This document shows positions 9,182-18,657 of a stretch of 64,000 nt of DNA, one piece after another. Positions within the stretch are counted from its first letter, which is position 1. Each line of letters starts with the position of its first letter. Source of the stretch: Nonomuraea guangzhouensis (GTDB lineage: Bacteria; Actinomycetota; Actinomycetes; Streptosporangiales; Streptosporangiaceae); assembly GCF_019396345.1 (NCBI RefSeq), contig NZ_JAHKRM010000007.1, positions 62,001 through 126,000 of the forward strand, written 5' to 3'. Both the position numbers and the translations under genes were made by a program. The notes beneath the pieces are model-generated. The model made no database searches and had not been told where the DNA came from. It saw only the letters and a list, made by a program, of their open reading frames with translations.

Positions 9182-9799
9182 ATGTTCATCCAGATCATTC
9201 AGGGACAGATCACGGACATCGGCGAGATGCGGACGTCGTTGGACCGATGGCATGCCGAGCTCGCGCCGGGAGCGGACGGCTGGCTCGGCACGACCGCCGG
9301 CGTGACGGACGACGGCATGTTCGTGAACACGGCGCGATTCGAGTCACGGGAGGTGGCACGGCGCAACAGCGAGCGGCCCGAGCAGGGTCAGTGGTGGGCC
9401 GAGACCGCCAAGCTCTTCAGCGGTGAGGTGGCCTTCCATGACTGCAACGAGGTGTTCACGTACCTGAAGGGCGGGTCAGATGCGGCGGGGTTCGTCCAGG
9501 TGATGCAGGGACGGATCCGGGACCCGCAGCGGATGCGCGAGGTCATCGCCCAGGGCGAGCGGAGCCTGGCCGAGTTCCGGCCTGACCTCATCGGTGGGTT
9601 CGCCGCTCTCCACGGGGACGGCGGATATACCGAGGTCGCGTACTTCACCTCCGAGCAGGCGGCCAGAGAGGGCGAGGGCAAGCCGCTCCCGGCCGAGACG
9701 CGGGAGCTCTTCGAGGAGTGGAAGGGACTGTTCGAGGGCGAGCCCACCTACTTCGACCTGCGCGATCCGTGGCTGTACTCGCCTCCTCGGACCGCCTGA
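9182..9799 (+). CDS. Two-domain dimeric alpha/beta-barrel (ABM-like) protein
   Basis: A 205-residue cytoplasmic protein made of two similar halves. Each opens with a FIQIIQGQI/FVQVMQGRI strand (residues 2-10 and about 100-108) and contains the aromatic-rich pattern of ferredoxin-like ABM folds. Such folds serve in small-molecule monooxygenases, heme enzymes and stress proteins; no catalytic residues can be singled out here. The ATG follows GAGGGGG. It stands alone after the repeat region. Function unknown. Confidence 0.75.
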   Translation: MFIQIIQGQITDIGEMRTSLDRWHAELAPGADGWLGTTAGVTDDGMFVNTARFESREVARRNSERPEQGQWWAETAKLFSGEVAFHDCNEVFTYLKGGSDAAGFVQVMQGRIRDPQRMREVIAQGERSLAEFRPDLIGGFAALHGDGGYTEVAYFTSEQAAREGEGKPLPAETRELFEEWKGLFEGEPTYFDLRDPWLYSPPRTA

Positions 9800-10006
9800 G
9801 GTTTCCGCAGAGCAGGACTTACGGAGGCTGACTGGGCTTCTTGCGCGGGTCACGTTCGTTCGGTGTGAAGAGCGTGGTTGATGGCGTGCTCGCGTAGGTC
9901 GCGTTCGCTGCGACCCTCTTATAGAGGATCACCCTGCTCCACGTCCGCCGTTCGGGGGCGAGCCGAGGGGCGAGACCGAGCTGCGGGTGGATGAGCGGGT
10001 GGGTGG

Positions 10007-10759
10007 TCAGTTGGGGACGAGTGAGTCGAAGGGCTTGCCGGCGTTGAGGTGCTGGATGAGGGAATCCAGGCCTTGCCGGTCCCCGTTGGCCCGGAGCCAG
10101 CGGTCTACTTGGCAGGCGGCCTTGGCATACGTGTTCGGCTCCTTGCTGGCTGTGCTCAGCCACTCGTCCAAGGTGACCGGTAGTGGCGCGGTCGGTGGGA
10201 CCAGGCAGCGGTCGGCGGTCGTTCGTGGGGCGAGGTAGCGGGGGTCTTCGGAGACGACTACGGCGAGGCCCTCGTCGAACCACTGCGGGACCTCTGCCCC
10301 AGAGGTCAGGCGGGTGTGGAGTTCGACGTGGGACATCTCGTGGGAAGCGATGACCGTGTCGAGGCCGCGGGGTGACAGCATCACCGAGCGGTCCAGGACG
10401 GCGATGCCGCGCTCCTGGTGGCCGCCGATGTGCTGGTAGCACTCCTCGGTGGTGCAGATGAGCAGGCTGGGTGAGCTCTTTCTGCCGCCGTAGAAGGTGT
10501 CGACTCTCTTCACGGCGGCGTCGACCGTCTGGCTGACTTGTGATCGTTGCTGGGGTGACAGGTCGTGCTCGATGTAGACGCCTGGGCGGAGCTCTGTCAG
10601 GCCGTAGCAGCCGGGGCAGGTCGTGGCGGCCACGGACGGGTAGGCCACCGCCACGCCGGCGACGGCGGTGACGAGCAGGACAGCCAGCGCTGCGAGAGTC
10701 CGGGTCCAGATCTTGCGGGCTCGCGGCAGGGCTCTCGATCGTTTGGGCGCTGGTGGCAT
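10007..10759 (-). CDS. Membrane-anchored or secreted zinc metallopeptidase (peptidase MA-like)
   Basis: A 250-residue protein with a basic N-terminus, one hydrophobic helix (about residues 18-42) and an extracellular domain. The HEMSH sequence is an HExxH zinc-binding and catalytic motif, and the following VPQWFDEGLA places a third-ligand Glu as in gluzincins of the peptidase-MA clan. Three Cys pairs or near-pairs (CPGC, the two in CTTEEC, and two later) suggest disulfides outside the cell. The substrate is unknown. The helix could be a cleaved signal peptide, since YPSVAA follows it. Confidence 0.72.
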   Translation of the reverse strand: MPPAPKRSRALPRARKIWTRTLAALAVLLVTAVAGVAVAYPSVAATTCPGCYGLTELRPGVYIEHDLSPQQRSQVSQTVDAAVKRVDTFYGGRKSSPSLLICTTEECYQHIGGHQERGIAVLDRSVMLSPRGLDTVIASHEMSHVELHTRLTSGAEVPQWFDEGLAVVVSEDPRYLAPRTTADRCLVPPTAPLPVTLDEWLSTASKEPNTYAKAACQVDRWLRANGDRQGLDSLIQHLNAGKPFDSLVPN

Positions 10760-10883
10760 GATCGCCGTCCCTTCGTGGGGTGGTGGTGGGGACTACTTTC
10801 TCGTGTTCCGCTGGGGGCCACATCAACCTGTGGGTGGTCATCCTCGGGGATGACCCGCGGGCGGGTCGGGCCGTGGTGGCATG

Positions 10884-11012
10884 TCGTTCGTGGCGATCGC
10901 CTTCGGGGACCGCCTTCGTGGGGATCGCCCTCGTAGGGCGGCTTCGGGGGAGCGGTTTCGTGGGGATCGCTTTCGGGAGACCGGCTTCGTCGGGAACGTC
11001 TTCGTGGGGTGG
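10884..11012. repeat. Degenerate 14-15 bp tandem repeat
   Basis: About nine imperfect head-to-tail copies of a CTTCGTGGGGATCGC-like unit lie in the 342-bp gap between the divergent metallopeptidase and reductase genes. The best copies are at 10914-10928 and 10956-10970. The block occupies the shared upstream region of both genes. Confidence 0.7.
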
Positions 11013-11101
11013 CCGGATGGGCCGTCGTGTGATGGGTTTTGAGGCGCCGGGCCGTCTCTTCATGGAGACAGAACGCGACCACGAGTGGTTGGAGGGGCTA
11101 C

Positions 11102-11695
11102 ATGGGAAAGGTCATCTTCTCGATTTCGATGTCGCTTGACGGTTTCATCGCCGCCCCGAACGACGAGCCTGGGCGGGGGCTCGGGGAGGGTGGGGAGGTT
11201 CTGCACGAATGGGTGCATGGTGGCGAGTGGGGCAGTTTCGCGGCGAAGGGGATCGACGCGGAGGTCCTGGGCGAGCTGGTCGGTGAGGTGGGGGCGATCA
11301 TCGTGGGGCGGAGGATGTTCGACATTTCGGGGGCCTGGGGTGGTCATTCGCCGGGTGGGTTGCCCTGTTTCGTGATGACTCATCGGCCGCCGGAGGAGTG
11401 GGTCAGGGAGGGCTCGCCGTTCACGTTCGTCACCGACGGTGTTGAGAGCGCGTTGGCGCGGGCTCGGGCGGTGGCGGGGGATCGGGGCGTCGCGATCGGT
11501 GGCGGGGCCGATGTGGGACGGCAGTTTCTCCGCGCCGGGCTCGTCGACGACCTGCAGATCCATCTGGCGCCCGTGCTGCTGGGGGCGGGGATCAGGTTGT
11601 TCGAGATCGGGAGTGAGCAGGTCCGGTTGCGCCGGACCCGGGTGCTGGAGTCTCCGTTCGCCACGCACCTGAGGTTTGAGGTGGCGAAGGACTGA
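11102..11695 (+). CDS. Dihydrofolate reductase / RibD C-terminal family protein
   Basis: A 197-residue protein of the RibD_C/DHFR-like family that reduces pterin-like or pyrimidine-like substrates with NADPH. It starts with the standard KVIFSISMSLDGFIA strand-loop, has a VGRRMFD segment and ends with the DDLQIHLAPVLLGAGIRLFE motif. The ATG at 11102 is preceded by GGAGGGG; the frame is open further upstream but without family similarity. It is a single gene followed by a strong terminator. Such stand-alone family members usually have no known substrate. Confidence 0.88.
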   Translation: MGKVIFSISMSLDGFIAAPNDEPGRGLGEGGEVLHEWVHGGEWGSFAAKGIDAEVLGELVGEVGAIIVGRRMFDISGAWGGHSPGGLPCFVMTHRPPEEWVREGSPFTFVTDGVESALARARAVAGDRGVAIGGGADVGRQFLRAGLVDDLQIHLAPVLLGAGIRLFEIGSEQVRLRRTRVLESPFATHLRFEVAKD

Positions 11696-11722
11696 CGGGC
11701 AGAATCCCGGGGATTCTGCCCG
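11696..11722. terminator. Perfect inverted-repeat terminator
   Basis: CGGGCAGAATCC pairs perfectly with its complement downstream with almost no loop, 1 nt after the reductase stop. There is no T-run; GC-rich actinomycete terminators often lack one. It lies between convergent genes and can serve both. Confidence 0.75.
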
Positions 11723-11750
11723 TTCGAAGTCCGCGAAGCGATGACCGCGT

Positions 11751-13433
11751 CTACCGGCCGAGGAAGGCCAGCAGGCGCTCCAACGGCCAGGTGTTGATGA
11801 CGTCCTCCGTGGTCAGCCACGCGCGCTGGGCGATCCCGATGCCGAACCGCTGGTTCGTCAGGTGGGGAATGGCATGGGAGTCGCTGTCGATCGAGAACTT
11901 CACCCCATGGTGCTTCGCCAGCCGCACCAGGTCGGCGGGCAGGTCGGATCTGTCCGGGAACGAGTCGATCTCCATGGCCGTGCCGGTGCGGCCGGCCGCG
12001 CGGAAGACGGCTTCCCAGTCGGCGTCCACCTGCGGGCGTTTGCCGATCTTGCGGGTGGTCGGATGGCCGATGATGTCGACGTAGGGGTTTTCGCAGGCGG
12101 CGATGAAGCGGCGGGTCATCTCGTCCCGGGACATGCTGAAGTGCGAATGGACCGAGGCCACGCACACGTCGAACTCGCGCAGGACCTCGCCGGGCCAGTC
12201 GACGGAGCCGTCGGGGGCGATGTTGAGCTCGGTGCCGTGCAGGAGTCGCATGTCGGGATATTTCTGTTGCAGGTCCGCCACCTGCCGCCGCTGCTCCAGC
12301 GCCTTGTCCAGGGTCATCCGCTGCATCGCCAGGTCAGGGGCGTGGTCGGTGACCGCGTAGTAGACGTAGCCGCGGGCGTGGCCGGCCGCCACCATGTCCT
12401 CCAGCGAGGCGATGCCGTCCGTCAGGTTGGTGTGCGTGTGCAGGTCGCCCTTGAGATCGGCGAGTTGGACGAGGGCCGGCAGCTCGCCGCGGAGCGCCGC
12501 CTTCACCTCGCCGCCGTCCTCGCGCATGGGCGGAGGTACGAACTGCATGCCGAGCGCGGCGTAGATGTCCTCCTCCGACTCCGAGGCGATCACCCTTTCA
12601 CCCTCGAACAGCCCGTATTCCGAGAGCTTCCACCCCTTCTTCACCGCCATCTCCCGGATGGCGACGTTGTGCTCCTTGGAGCCGGTGAAGTATTGCATCG
12701 CCGCGCCCCACGACTCGGCGGGCACCACGCGCAGGTCCACCTGGAGGCCGGACGTGGTGCGTATCGACGTCTTCTTGTCGCCCGCCGCGATGACCTCCGC
12801 GACATAGGGCTGGGCGCGGAACTCCGTCATGATGGACTCGGGTGCCACGGCCAGGATGTCGATGTCGCCGATCGTGTCCTTCATCCGCCGCAGCGACCCG
12901 GCGTAGGCGATGCGCTCGGCCTTCAGCGACGTCATCACCTGCTCGGCCAGCGACATGGCGACGCCGATGTGCACCCTGCGGCCCGACTGTTCGAGCTGCT
13001 CGATGCCCTTGAGCAGGTTGGCGAGGGTCTTCGGGCCGAGCCCCTTGACGCCGTCGAGCCGCCCGGAGGTGATCGCCTCGCCGAGTGCCACGGGGGAGTC
13101 GATGCCGTAGTCCTCGAACAGCATGATCGCCGTCTTCGGCCCCAGGGTCGGCACGCGGGTCAGCCGCCGCACCCCTTCGGGCACCCGGCCGCGCAGGTCG
13201 TCGAGCTGGCGGAAGCTCCCGCGCTGCAGGAACTCCTCCATTTTCTTGGCGATCGCCTCGCCCACGCCCGGCACGCCGCGTACGTCGGCCACCGAGATGT
13301 CCTCGGGGAACCCGGCGATCGCCTTGGCGGCCTTCTGATAGCTCCGCACCCGGAACGCGTCGCCGCCGGTCAACGCGAACAGCTCCGCGTATTCGGTGAG
13401 CGCCGCCGCCGCATCATCGTTAGCCCTAGCCAT
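11751..13433 (-). CDS. polX: PolX-type DNA polymerase with PHP domain
   Basis: A 560-residue family-X DNA polymerase/3'-5' exonuclease, a gap-filling repair enzyme. Order of domains: a helix-hairpin-helix N-terminus (GVPGVGEAIAKKM near 53-65, TLGPKTA near 95), a nucleotidyltransferase centre with GDIDILA giving the metal-binding Asp pair (around 190), and a C-terminal PHP phosphoesterase domain with DLHTHTNLTDG, TDHAP, SVHSHF, IIGHPT and DSDSH. All metal-binding motifs are intact and the length is normal. The start ATG is followed directly by conserved sequence. The 292 bp upstream hold no gene that I can see. Confidence 0.93.
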   Translation of the reverse strand: MARANDDAAAALTEYAELFALTGGDAFRVRSYQKAAKAIAGFPEDISVADVRGVPGVGEAIAKKMEEFLQRGSFRQLDDLRGRVPEGVRRLTRVPTLGPKTAIMLFEDYGIDSPVALGEAITSGRLDGVKGLGPKTLANLLKGIEQLEQSGRRVHIGVAMSLAEQVMTSLKAERIAYAGSLRRMKDTIGDIDILAVAPESIMTEFRAQPYVAEVIAAGDKKTSIRTTSGLQVDLRVVPAESWGAAMQYFTGSKEHNVAIREMAVKKGWKLSEYGLFEGERVIASESEEDIYAALGMQFVPPPMREDGGEVKAALRGELPALVQLADLKGDLHTHTNLTDGIASLEDMVAAGHARGYVYYAVTDHAPDLAMQRMTLDKALEQRRQVADLQQKYPDMRLLHGTELNIAPDGSVDWPGEVLREFDVCVASVHSHFSMSRDEMTRRFIAACENPYVDIIGHPTTRKIGKRPQVDADWEAVFRAAGRTGTAMEIDSFPDRSDLPADLVRLAKHHGVKFSIDSDSHAIPHLTNQRFGIGIAQRAWLTTEDVINTWPLERLLAFLGR

Positions 13434-13725
13434 GGAGCCAGCTTAGGGATCCACTCCGACAAACGGCGAGCACGGGGCCAGGCGCCGACGGAGCCGACGT
13501 GAGGTCCGACAGACCCTATTAGAGGCGATACGCGACAGTGACCGGTCGGACGCGTACAGTGTCGAGGGAAGAACCGACCGTCCAGGCGGCCGCGGAACGA
13601 CCACCCAGACGGTCAAGAACACGCACGTAACGGCGCCCGACCACCTCCACCGGAGGAGCGTTCCCCTGGAGAGACCCCAGCACCGTAGGGCGGGTGGGTC
13701 CTCCCGTGCCGGCCGTAAAAACTAC

Positions 13726-14694
13726 TTACATGCGCACATCACGGGGCCGGTACGGGTCGGCGAGGGACGCCAGGTTCTTGTCGGACAGCGACACCGACAG
13801 CGCGGCGAGCGCGTCGTCCACGTGGCCCGGCTTGGTGGCCCCGACGATCGGCGCGGTGACGGTCGGCTGGTGCAGCACCCAGGCCAGCGCGATCTGGGCC
13901 GCCGGCAGCCCGTGCTCACGCGCGACCTCCGCCACCCGGTCCAGGATGAGCCGGTCGTTCGCGGGATCGTAGAGGGCATCGATCCGCGCGTCGGATCCGG
14001 CCCTGGTCGTCGATTCGGACGCGCCCGCGCGGGCCAGTACGCCGCGCGCCAGCGGGCTCCACGGGATCACGCCCACGCCCTGGTCGGCGCAGAGCGGGAG
14101 CATTTCCCGCTCCTCCTCCCGGTAGAGCAGGTTGTAGTGGTTCTGCATGGACACGAACCTGGTCCACCTGTTGTCCTGCGCCACGTGCTGCGCCTTGGCG
14201 AACTGCCACGCCCACATGGTCGAGGCGCCGATGTAGCGGACCTTGCCCGACCTGACCACGTCGTGCAGCGCCTCCATGGTCTCCTCGATGGGCGTCTCGT
14301 CGTCCCACCGGTGGATCTGGTAAAGGTCCACATAGTCGGTGCCCAGCCGGCGCAGCGAGGCGTCGATCGAGTTGAGGATGTGCTTGCGCGACAGGCCCCG
14401 GTCGTTGGCCCCCTTGCCCATCGGGAAATAGACCTTGGTGGCCAGCACATAGTCCTCGCGCCGGGGGAAGATCTTGCGCAGGACGTTGCCCGTCACGACC
14501 TCGCTCGCGCCGGCGCTGTAGACGTCGGCCGTGTCGAAGAACGTGACACCGCCGTCGGCGGCCCGGCGGACGAGCGGCTCGGCCTCGTCCTCGGGCAGCG
14601 CCCATTCCTGCCTGGCCGGATCTCCGTAGCTCATCATGCCCAGGCAGATGCGCGAGACCCGCAGGCCGGTGTCACCAAGTCGTCTGTAATCCAT
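13726..14694 (-). CDS. Aldo/keto reductase
   Basis: A 322-residue aldo/keto reductase of the oxidoreductase subgroup that includes YhdN-like proteins. FFDTADVYSAGASE provides the Asp/Tyr pair, VLATKVYFPMG the Lys and LYQIHRWDDETPIEE the His. C-terminal cofactor motifs (IVGATKPGHVDDAL) are complete. The ATG at 14692-14694 was chosen because MDYRRLGDTGLRVSRICLGMM is the normal family N-terminus; the open frame upstream would run past the divergent kinase promoter. Substrate unknown; a role in the adjacent lanthipeptide locus is not indicated. Confidence 0.88.
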   Translation of the reverse strand: MDYRRLGDTGLRVSRICLGMMSYGDPARQEWALPEDEAEPLVRRAADGGVTFFDTADVYSAGASEVVTGNVLRKIFPRREDYVLATKVYFPMGKGANDRGLSRKHILNSIDASLRRLGTDYVDLYQIHRWDDETPIEETMEALHDVVRSGKVRYIGASTMWAWQFAKAQHVAQDNRWTRFVSMQNHYNLLYREEEREMLPLCADQGVGVIPWSPLARGVLARAGASESTTRAGSDARIDALYDPANDRLILDRVAEVAREHGLPAAQIALAWVLHQPTVTAPIVGATKPGHVDDALAALSVSLSDKNLASLADPYRPRDVRM

Positions 14695-14804
14695 ACCGGC
14701 AACCCTAGGACCACGTCGCGCGGCGTAAGTCAGGCGGGGGCGGGCAGGGAGTGGTGCTCGAAGTAGCCAAGAAGCTTTCCAGAATCCACGTGGGAACAGG
14801 GAAG

Positions 14805-16019
14805 ATGGTCGGTTCGGTGCTCGCGACGCAGCGTATCGGGGGACGAGTGAATGCATTAGGAAGCCAGCCGGTTCCCCGGCTGCGCTTGCTCGGAGTGGTT
14901 CCGTCGTCCCCGATGAACATGGCCTGGCTGGCCTTCACGGCCGGGCTCCTCGCCCTGACGGTTCCGGTGCAGTGGGGGTTGGCCGGCTCCGGATTCTCGC
15001 TGACGGCCTCGGTGACGTTGCTCGTCCTGCTGGCCGTCCACGCCCAGTTCGTGCTGGGGACTCTGGCGCGCGGGTCGGCGGCGTGGTGGCTGGTCGGTGT
15101 GCAGGCGTGGCTGACGTACCTGCCGCTGGCGCTGTTCGGCGCGGCGTGGACGCCGATGTGCGGGCTGCTGGCCGGGGCGCTGCTGCTGGTGGCCGAGCGG
15201 ATCCGGTCGACGGCGCTGGTGGCGCTCGCCGTGTGCTGCGGGCCCGTCCTGCTCGCGGCTCCCCGCGAGACGCTCACGGACCGCGGGTGGGCGCTGGCCG
15301 GTCCGGTGCTCGGCCTGATGGAGTTCGCGCTGGTGAGCCTGGCCGCGCGGGCGCAGCAACTGGCCGCCGCCAGGACCGACGCCATCCGTACGACCGTGGC
15401 GCTCGAACGGCGCCGCTTCAGCAGGGACCTGCACGACCTGGTGGGCCACCGGCTCACCGCCCTGGTGCTGAAGACGCAGCTCATCGAGCGGCTGGTCGAG
15501 GAGGGCAACGACAAGGCGAGGCTGGAGGTGTGCGAGACGCTGGAACTCCTGCGCACCCTGGCCGGGGACGTGCGGGCCGTCGCCCACGGCGAGCGGCGCT
15601 CCTCGCTGGAAAGGGAGATGAGCTCGGCCCGGGCCCTGCTGGAGTCGGTCGGGGTGCGCTGCCAGATCCGGGTGAGCTGCCGGGAGCTGCCCGGGGACGT
15701 CGCCGACGCGCTCACCCACGCCCTGCGCGAAGGCGTGACCAACGTGCTGCGTCACGCGGAGGCGCGGCACTGCGCCATCCAGTTGCTCGAAGGCGACCAG
15801 CTGGTCCGGCTGTCGATCAAGAACGACGGCGTCCGTCCGGTACGCAGGGCGGGAGAGCCCGGCCAAGGCCTGATGAACCTCACCGAACGGGTGTCCGGAC
15901 TGGGCGGCTGGCTGGAGATCACCGCGGTCCGCAGCGGCCAATTCACCTTTTCGGTTTATGTCCCTCAGATAAACAAACGTGTAAAACTCACAAATGCCTA
16001 TGAGATAAGCACACCTTAG
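14805..16019 (+). CDS. NarL/DesK-type sensor histidine kinase
   Basis: A membrane histidine kinase that probably senses a signal for the lanthipeptide cluster. About five to six hydrophobic helices cover residues 30-190. The HisKA_3 H-box DLHDLVGHRLTAL carries the phospho-acceptor His, EGVTNVLRHAEA is the N-box and GQGLMNLTERVSGLGG the G-box of the ATPase domain. The last 60 bases are unusually AT-rich. The start is uncertain: ATG 14805, GTG 14751 or GTG 14847 are all in frame; the last has a GGGGGA site. The likely partner is the response regulator at the far end of the cluster (24705-25310). Confidence 0.85.
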   Translation: MVGSVLATQRIGGRVNALGSQPVPRLRLLGVVPSSPMNMAWLAFTAGLLALTVPVQWGLAGSGFSLTASVTLLVLLAVHAQFVLGTLARGSAAWWLVGVQAWLTYLPLALFGAAWTPMCGLLAGALLLVAERIRSTALVALAVCCGPVLLAAPRETLTDRGWALAGPVLGLMEFALVSLAARAQQLAAARTDAIRTTVALERRRFSRDLHDLVGHRLTALVLKTQLIERLVEEGNDKARLEVCETLELLRTLAGDVRAVAHGERRSSLEREMSSARALLESVGVRCQIRVSCRELPGDVADALTHALREGVTNVLRHAEARHCAIQLLEGDQLVRLSIKNDGVRPVRRAGEPGQGLMNLTERVSGLGGWLEITAVRSGQFTFSVYVPQINKRVKLTNAYEISTP

Positions 16020-16053
16020 TAATGTCGTGTGTTACTAGACGCCTTCTTCGCGA

Positions 16054-16076
16054 GTTGTCATTCTCTAATTGACAAC
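16054..16076. promoter_or_regulatory. Inverted repeat before the LanKC gene
   Basis: GTTGTCA and TGACAAC form 7-bp arms around a 9-nt AT-rich spacer, 20 bp before the LanKC start and inside an AT-rich stretch. It is a candidate operator for the cluster regulator; the right arm also contains TTGACA. Confidence 0.45.
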
Positions 16077-16095
16077 GCACGGGAGGTCGCGTCAG

Positions 16096-18654
16096 ATGGA
16101 CCAGTACGAGCTGTACTGCCTCGCGGATGGTCGTTTCTACGACACCCTCGAGCACAGCACCGCCGAGGATGCTGATTTCCCCATCGTGCGCCGGCCGGTT
16201 CCCGAAGGATGGCTGCACGAGGCGACCGAGACCTGGTGCTATTACGCGCCGGGCGGAGTGGCGCCCCTGCCTTCCCAGGGCTGGAAGATTCACGTGTCGG
16301 CCCGTGTGGACGACGCCGAAAGGGCCGTGGAAACCGTCTGGGACTATTGCATGTCCCGCGGGATCGCGTTCAAGTTCCTGCGCGGTGTCCCGGTCCACGT
16401 CATGCTCAACTCCAAGGCGGCCTCGCGGGCGTCGAGCGGCAAACTGATCACGATCTATCCCCGCGACGAGGGCCAGCTCGAACTCGTCCTCAAAGAGCTG
16501 GACGAACTCCTGCGCGACGTGCGCGGCCCGTACATCCTGAGCGACCTGCGCTATGGCGAGGGACCGCTGTTCGTCCGCTACGGCGGCTTCGCCGAGCGGC
16601 ACTGCCTGTCCGGCGGCGGCGAGCGGGTGCTGGCCATCGAGGACGGCGGCGGGCAACTCGTGCCCGACGTGCGGGGCGCCACGTTCTCGGTGCCCCCGTG
16701 GACGACACTGCCCGAGTTCCTCGAACCCCATCTCGCCGCGCGCAACGCCGTGACCACGACCGGCCTGCCGTACGCGATCGAGAAGGTGCTGCACTTCTCC
16801 AACGGCGGCGGCGTCTACCTCGGCCGTGACCAGCGGACCGGCGACCGGGTCGTGCTGAAGGAGGCCAGGCCGCATGCCGGACTCGACACGGCGGGACGCG
16901 ACGCGGTGGCGCGGCTGACGCACGAGCGCGACATCCTGCAGCGCCTGGCCGGGCTGCCCGCGGCGCCGGACCTGCTCGGCTACTTCACCCTTGGCGAGCA
17001 TCACTTCCTGGTGCAGGAGTTCGTCGACGGGACCACGCTGCAACGGCGCCTGGTGCACAGGTACCCGCTGACCCGGGCGACCTGCACCCCGGACGACATC
17101 GCCGGCTACACGGACTGGGCCCTCGACACCCTGGACCGGGTGGAGCGGGCGCTCGGATCGCTGCACGAGCGCGGCGTGGTCTTCGGCGACCTGCACCCCG
17201 ACAACATCCTGCTGACCGAGAGCGGCCGCGTCGTGCTCATCGACTACGAGGTCGCCACGCTGGCCGAGGAGGGCAGTCGCGCCGCGCTGGCCCACCCCGC
17301 GTACGTGGCGCCGGCCGACCGGCAGGGTGTCGACGTCGACAGGTACGCGATGGCCTGCTTACGGCTCGGGCTGTTCGCCCCGCAGTGCACCATCATGCTG
17401 CCGTTGCACCGGGCCAAGATCCGGCACCTCGGCGAGATCGTGGGCGACACGTTCACCCCCGAGATCGCGCCGGCCGTGTCCACGATCGCGGGCGACGAGC
17501 GCGACGACGGCGAGCTGCGCGCCCTGCCGATGCCCGGGAGCGCCCCCTGGCCCGACCTGCGCGCCGCCATGTGGCGGGCCATCCGGGCCGCCGCGACACC
17601 CGAACGCGACGACCGGCTCTTCCCCGGCGACGTGGCCCAGTTCCAGCCGGGCGGCGGACTGAACCTCGCGTACGGCGCCGCCGGCGTCCTGTACGCCCTG
17701 GAGGCGACCGGAGCCGGACGCTTCCCCGAGTACGAGAACTGGCTGCTCTCGCGGGCCAAGCGTCCGGCACCGGGCTCCGGCCTCGGCTTCTACGACGGCC
17801 TGCACGGCATCGCCCACGTACTCGACCTGCTCGGCCACCGGCAGGACGCGCTCGACGTGATCGAGATCAGCCTGCGCGAGAAGTGGGACCGCCTGGAATC
17901 GGCGCTCTTCTCCGGCCTGTCCGGCATCGGACTGAACCTCTTCCACATGGACGACCCCGAACTCGAACGGAGCGCGCTCCGGGCCGTCGACATCTGCGCG
18001 GACCGGCTCGGCGGCGCCGACGACGTCCCCGAGCTCAGCGGCGGCACGAATCCACGGGCCGGGCTCATGTACGGCTCTTCCGGACCCGCCCTGCTGTTCC
18101 TGCACGCCTACGAACGCACCGGTGACACGGCGCTGCTCGACCTGGCCGCCGTCGCGCTCCGGCAGGACCTGCGCCGCTGCCGCGCGGCCGAGGACGGCTC
18201 GCTCCAGGTGAACCAGGGCTGGCGGCTGCTGCCGTACCTGGACGAGGGGTCCGTCGGGATCGGCGTGGTGCTCGCCCGCTATCTCGCGCACCGGGAGGAC
18301 GAGACGTTCGCGGCCGCGTTACGCGATCTGCGGCTGGTCGCGCGTTCCGGGTTCTTCGTCCAGCCGGGGCTGTTCACCGGGCGCGCGGGCATCGTCGCCG
18401 CCCTCGGCTGCGGGCTCGGCGGGCCGGCCGACGCCCAGGTCAAGGGTATGCGCTGGCACGCGTTGCCGTACGGCGGCGGACTGGCCTTCCCCGGCGACCA
18501 ACTGCTGCGCTTCTCCATGGATTTCGCGACCGGAACGGCAGGCGTCCTGTTCGCCCTCGGCACAGTGATGGGCGAACAGCCGCGACGCCTGCCCTTCCTC
18601 GAGGCCGCCGCCCAACGGCGGCCTGTCTCCAACCAGTCCCAGAAGGAGGTGTAG
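16096..18654 (+). CDS. Class III lanthipeptide synthetase LanKC (RamC/AmfT-like)
   Basis: An 852-residue trifunctional enzyme that phosphorylates Ser/Thr of the precursor, eliminates phosphate and cyclises Cys onto the dehydro residues, forming lanthionine or labionin. The N-terminal lyase region (1-230) is followed by a protein-kinase domain with Lys255 in VVLKEA, GDLHPDN (catalytic Asp365, Asn370) and IDYE (Asp383). The C-terminal LanC-like domain (about 520-850) has the repeated GxxG helices (GLHGIAHVLDL, GLSGIGLNLF, GRAGIVAALG) but no Cys/Cys-His zinc site, as expected for class III. ATG 16096 was chosen for its GGGAGG site. The precursor gene follows 3 nt after the stop. Confidence 0.95.
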   Translation: MDQYELYCLADGRFYDTLEHSTAEDADFPIVRRPVPEGWLHEATETWCYYAPGGVAPLPSQGWKIHVSARVDDAERAVETVWDYCMSRGIAFKFLRGVPVHVMLNSKAASRASSGKLITIYPRDEGQLELVLKELDELLRDVRGPYILSDLRYGEGPLFVRYGGFAERHCLSGGGERVLAIEDGGGQLVPDVRGATFSVPPWTTLPEFLEPHLAARNAVTTTGLPYAIEKVLHFSNGGGVYLGRDQRTGDRVVLKEARPHAGLDTAGRDAVARLTHERDILQRLAGLPAAPDLLGYFTLGEHHFLVQEFVDGTTLQRRLVHRYPLTRATCTPDDIAGYTDWALDTLDRVERALGSLHERGVVFGDLHPDNILLTESGRVVLIDYEVATLAEEGSRAALAHPAYVAPADRQGVDVDRYAMACLRLGLFAPQCTIMLPLHRAKIRHLGEIVGDTFTPEIAPAVSTIAGDERDDGELRALPMPGSAPWPDLRAAMWRAIRAAATPERDDRLFPGDVAQFQPGGGLNLAYGAAGVLYALEATGAGRFPEYENWLLSRAKRPAPGSGLGFYDGLHGIAHVLDLLGHRQDALDVIEISLREKWDRLESALFSGLSGIGLNLFHMDDPELERSALRAVDICADRLGGADDVPELSGGTNPRAGLMYGSSGPALLFLHAYERTGDTALLDLAAVALRQDLRRCRAAEDGSLQVNQGWRLLPYLDEGSVGIGVVLARYLAHREDETFAAALRDLRLVARSGFFVQPGLFTGRAGIVAALGCGLGGPADAQVKGMRWHALPYGGGLAFPGDQLLRFSMDFATGTAGVLFALGTVMGEQPRRLPFLEAAAQRRPVSNQSQKEV

Positions 18655-18657
18655 AAC

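Noticed and set aside
13434..13725. Possible small gene or RNA in the 292-bp gap upstream of polX
   Set aside because: No frame with a ribosome binding site and no strong structure was seen.
16069..16095. TTG start for LanKC
   Set aside because: No ribosome binding site and it lies in the inverted repeat; the ATG at 16096 has GGGAGG at good spacing.
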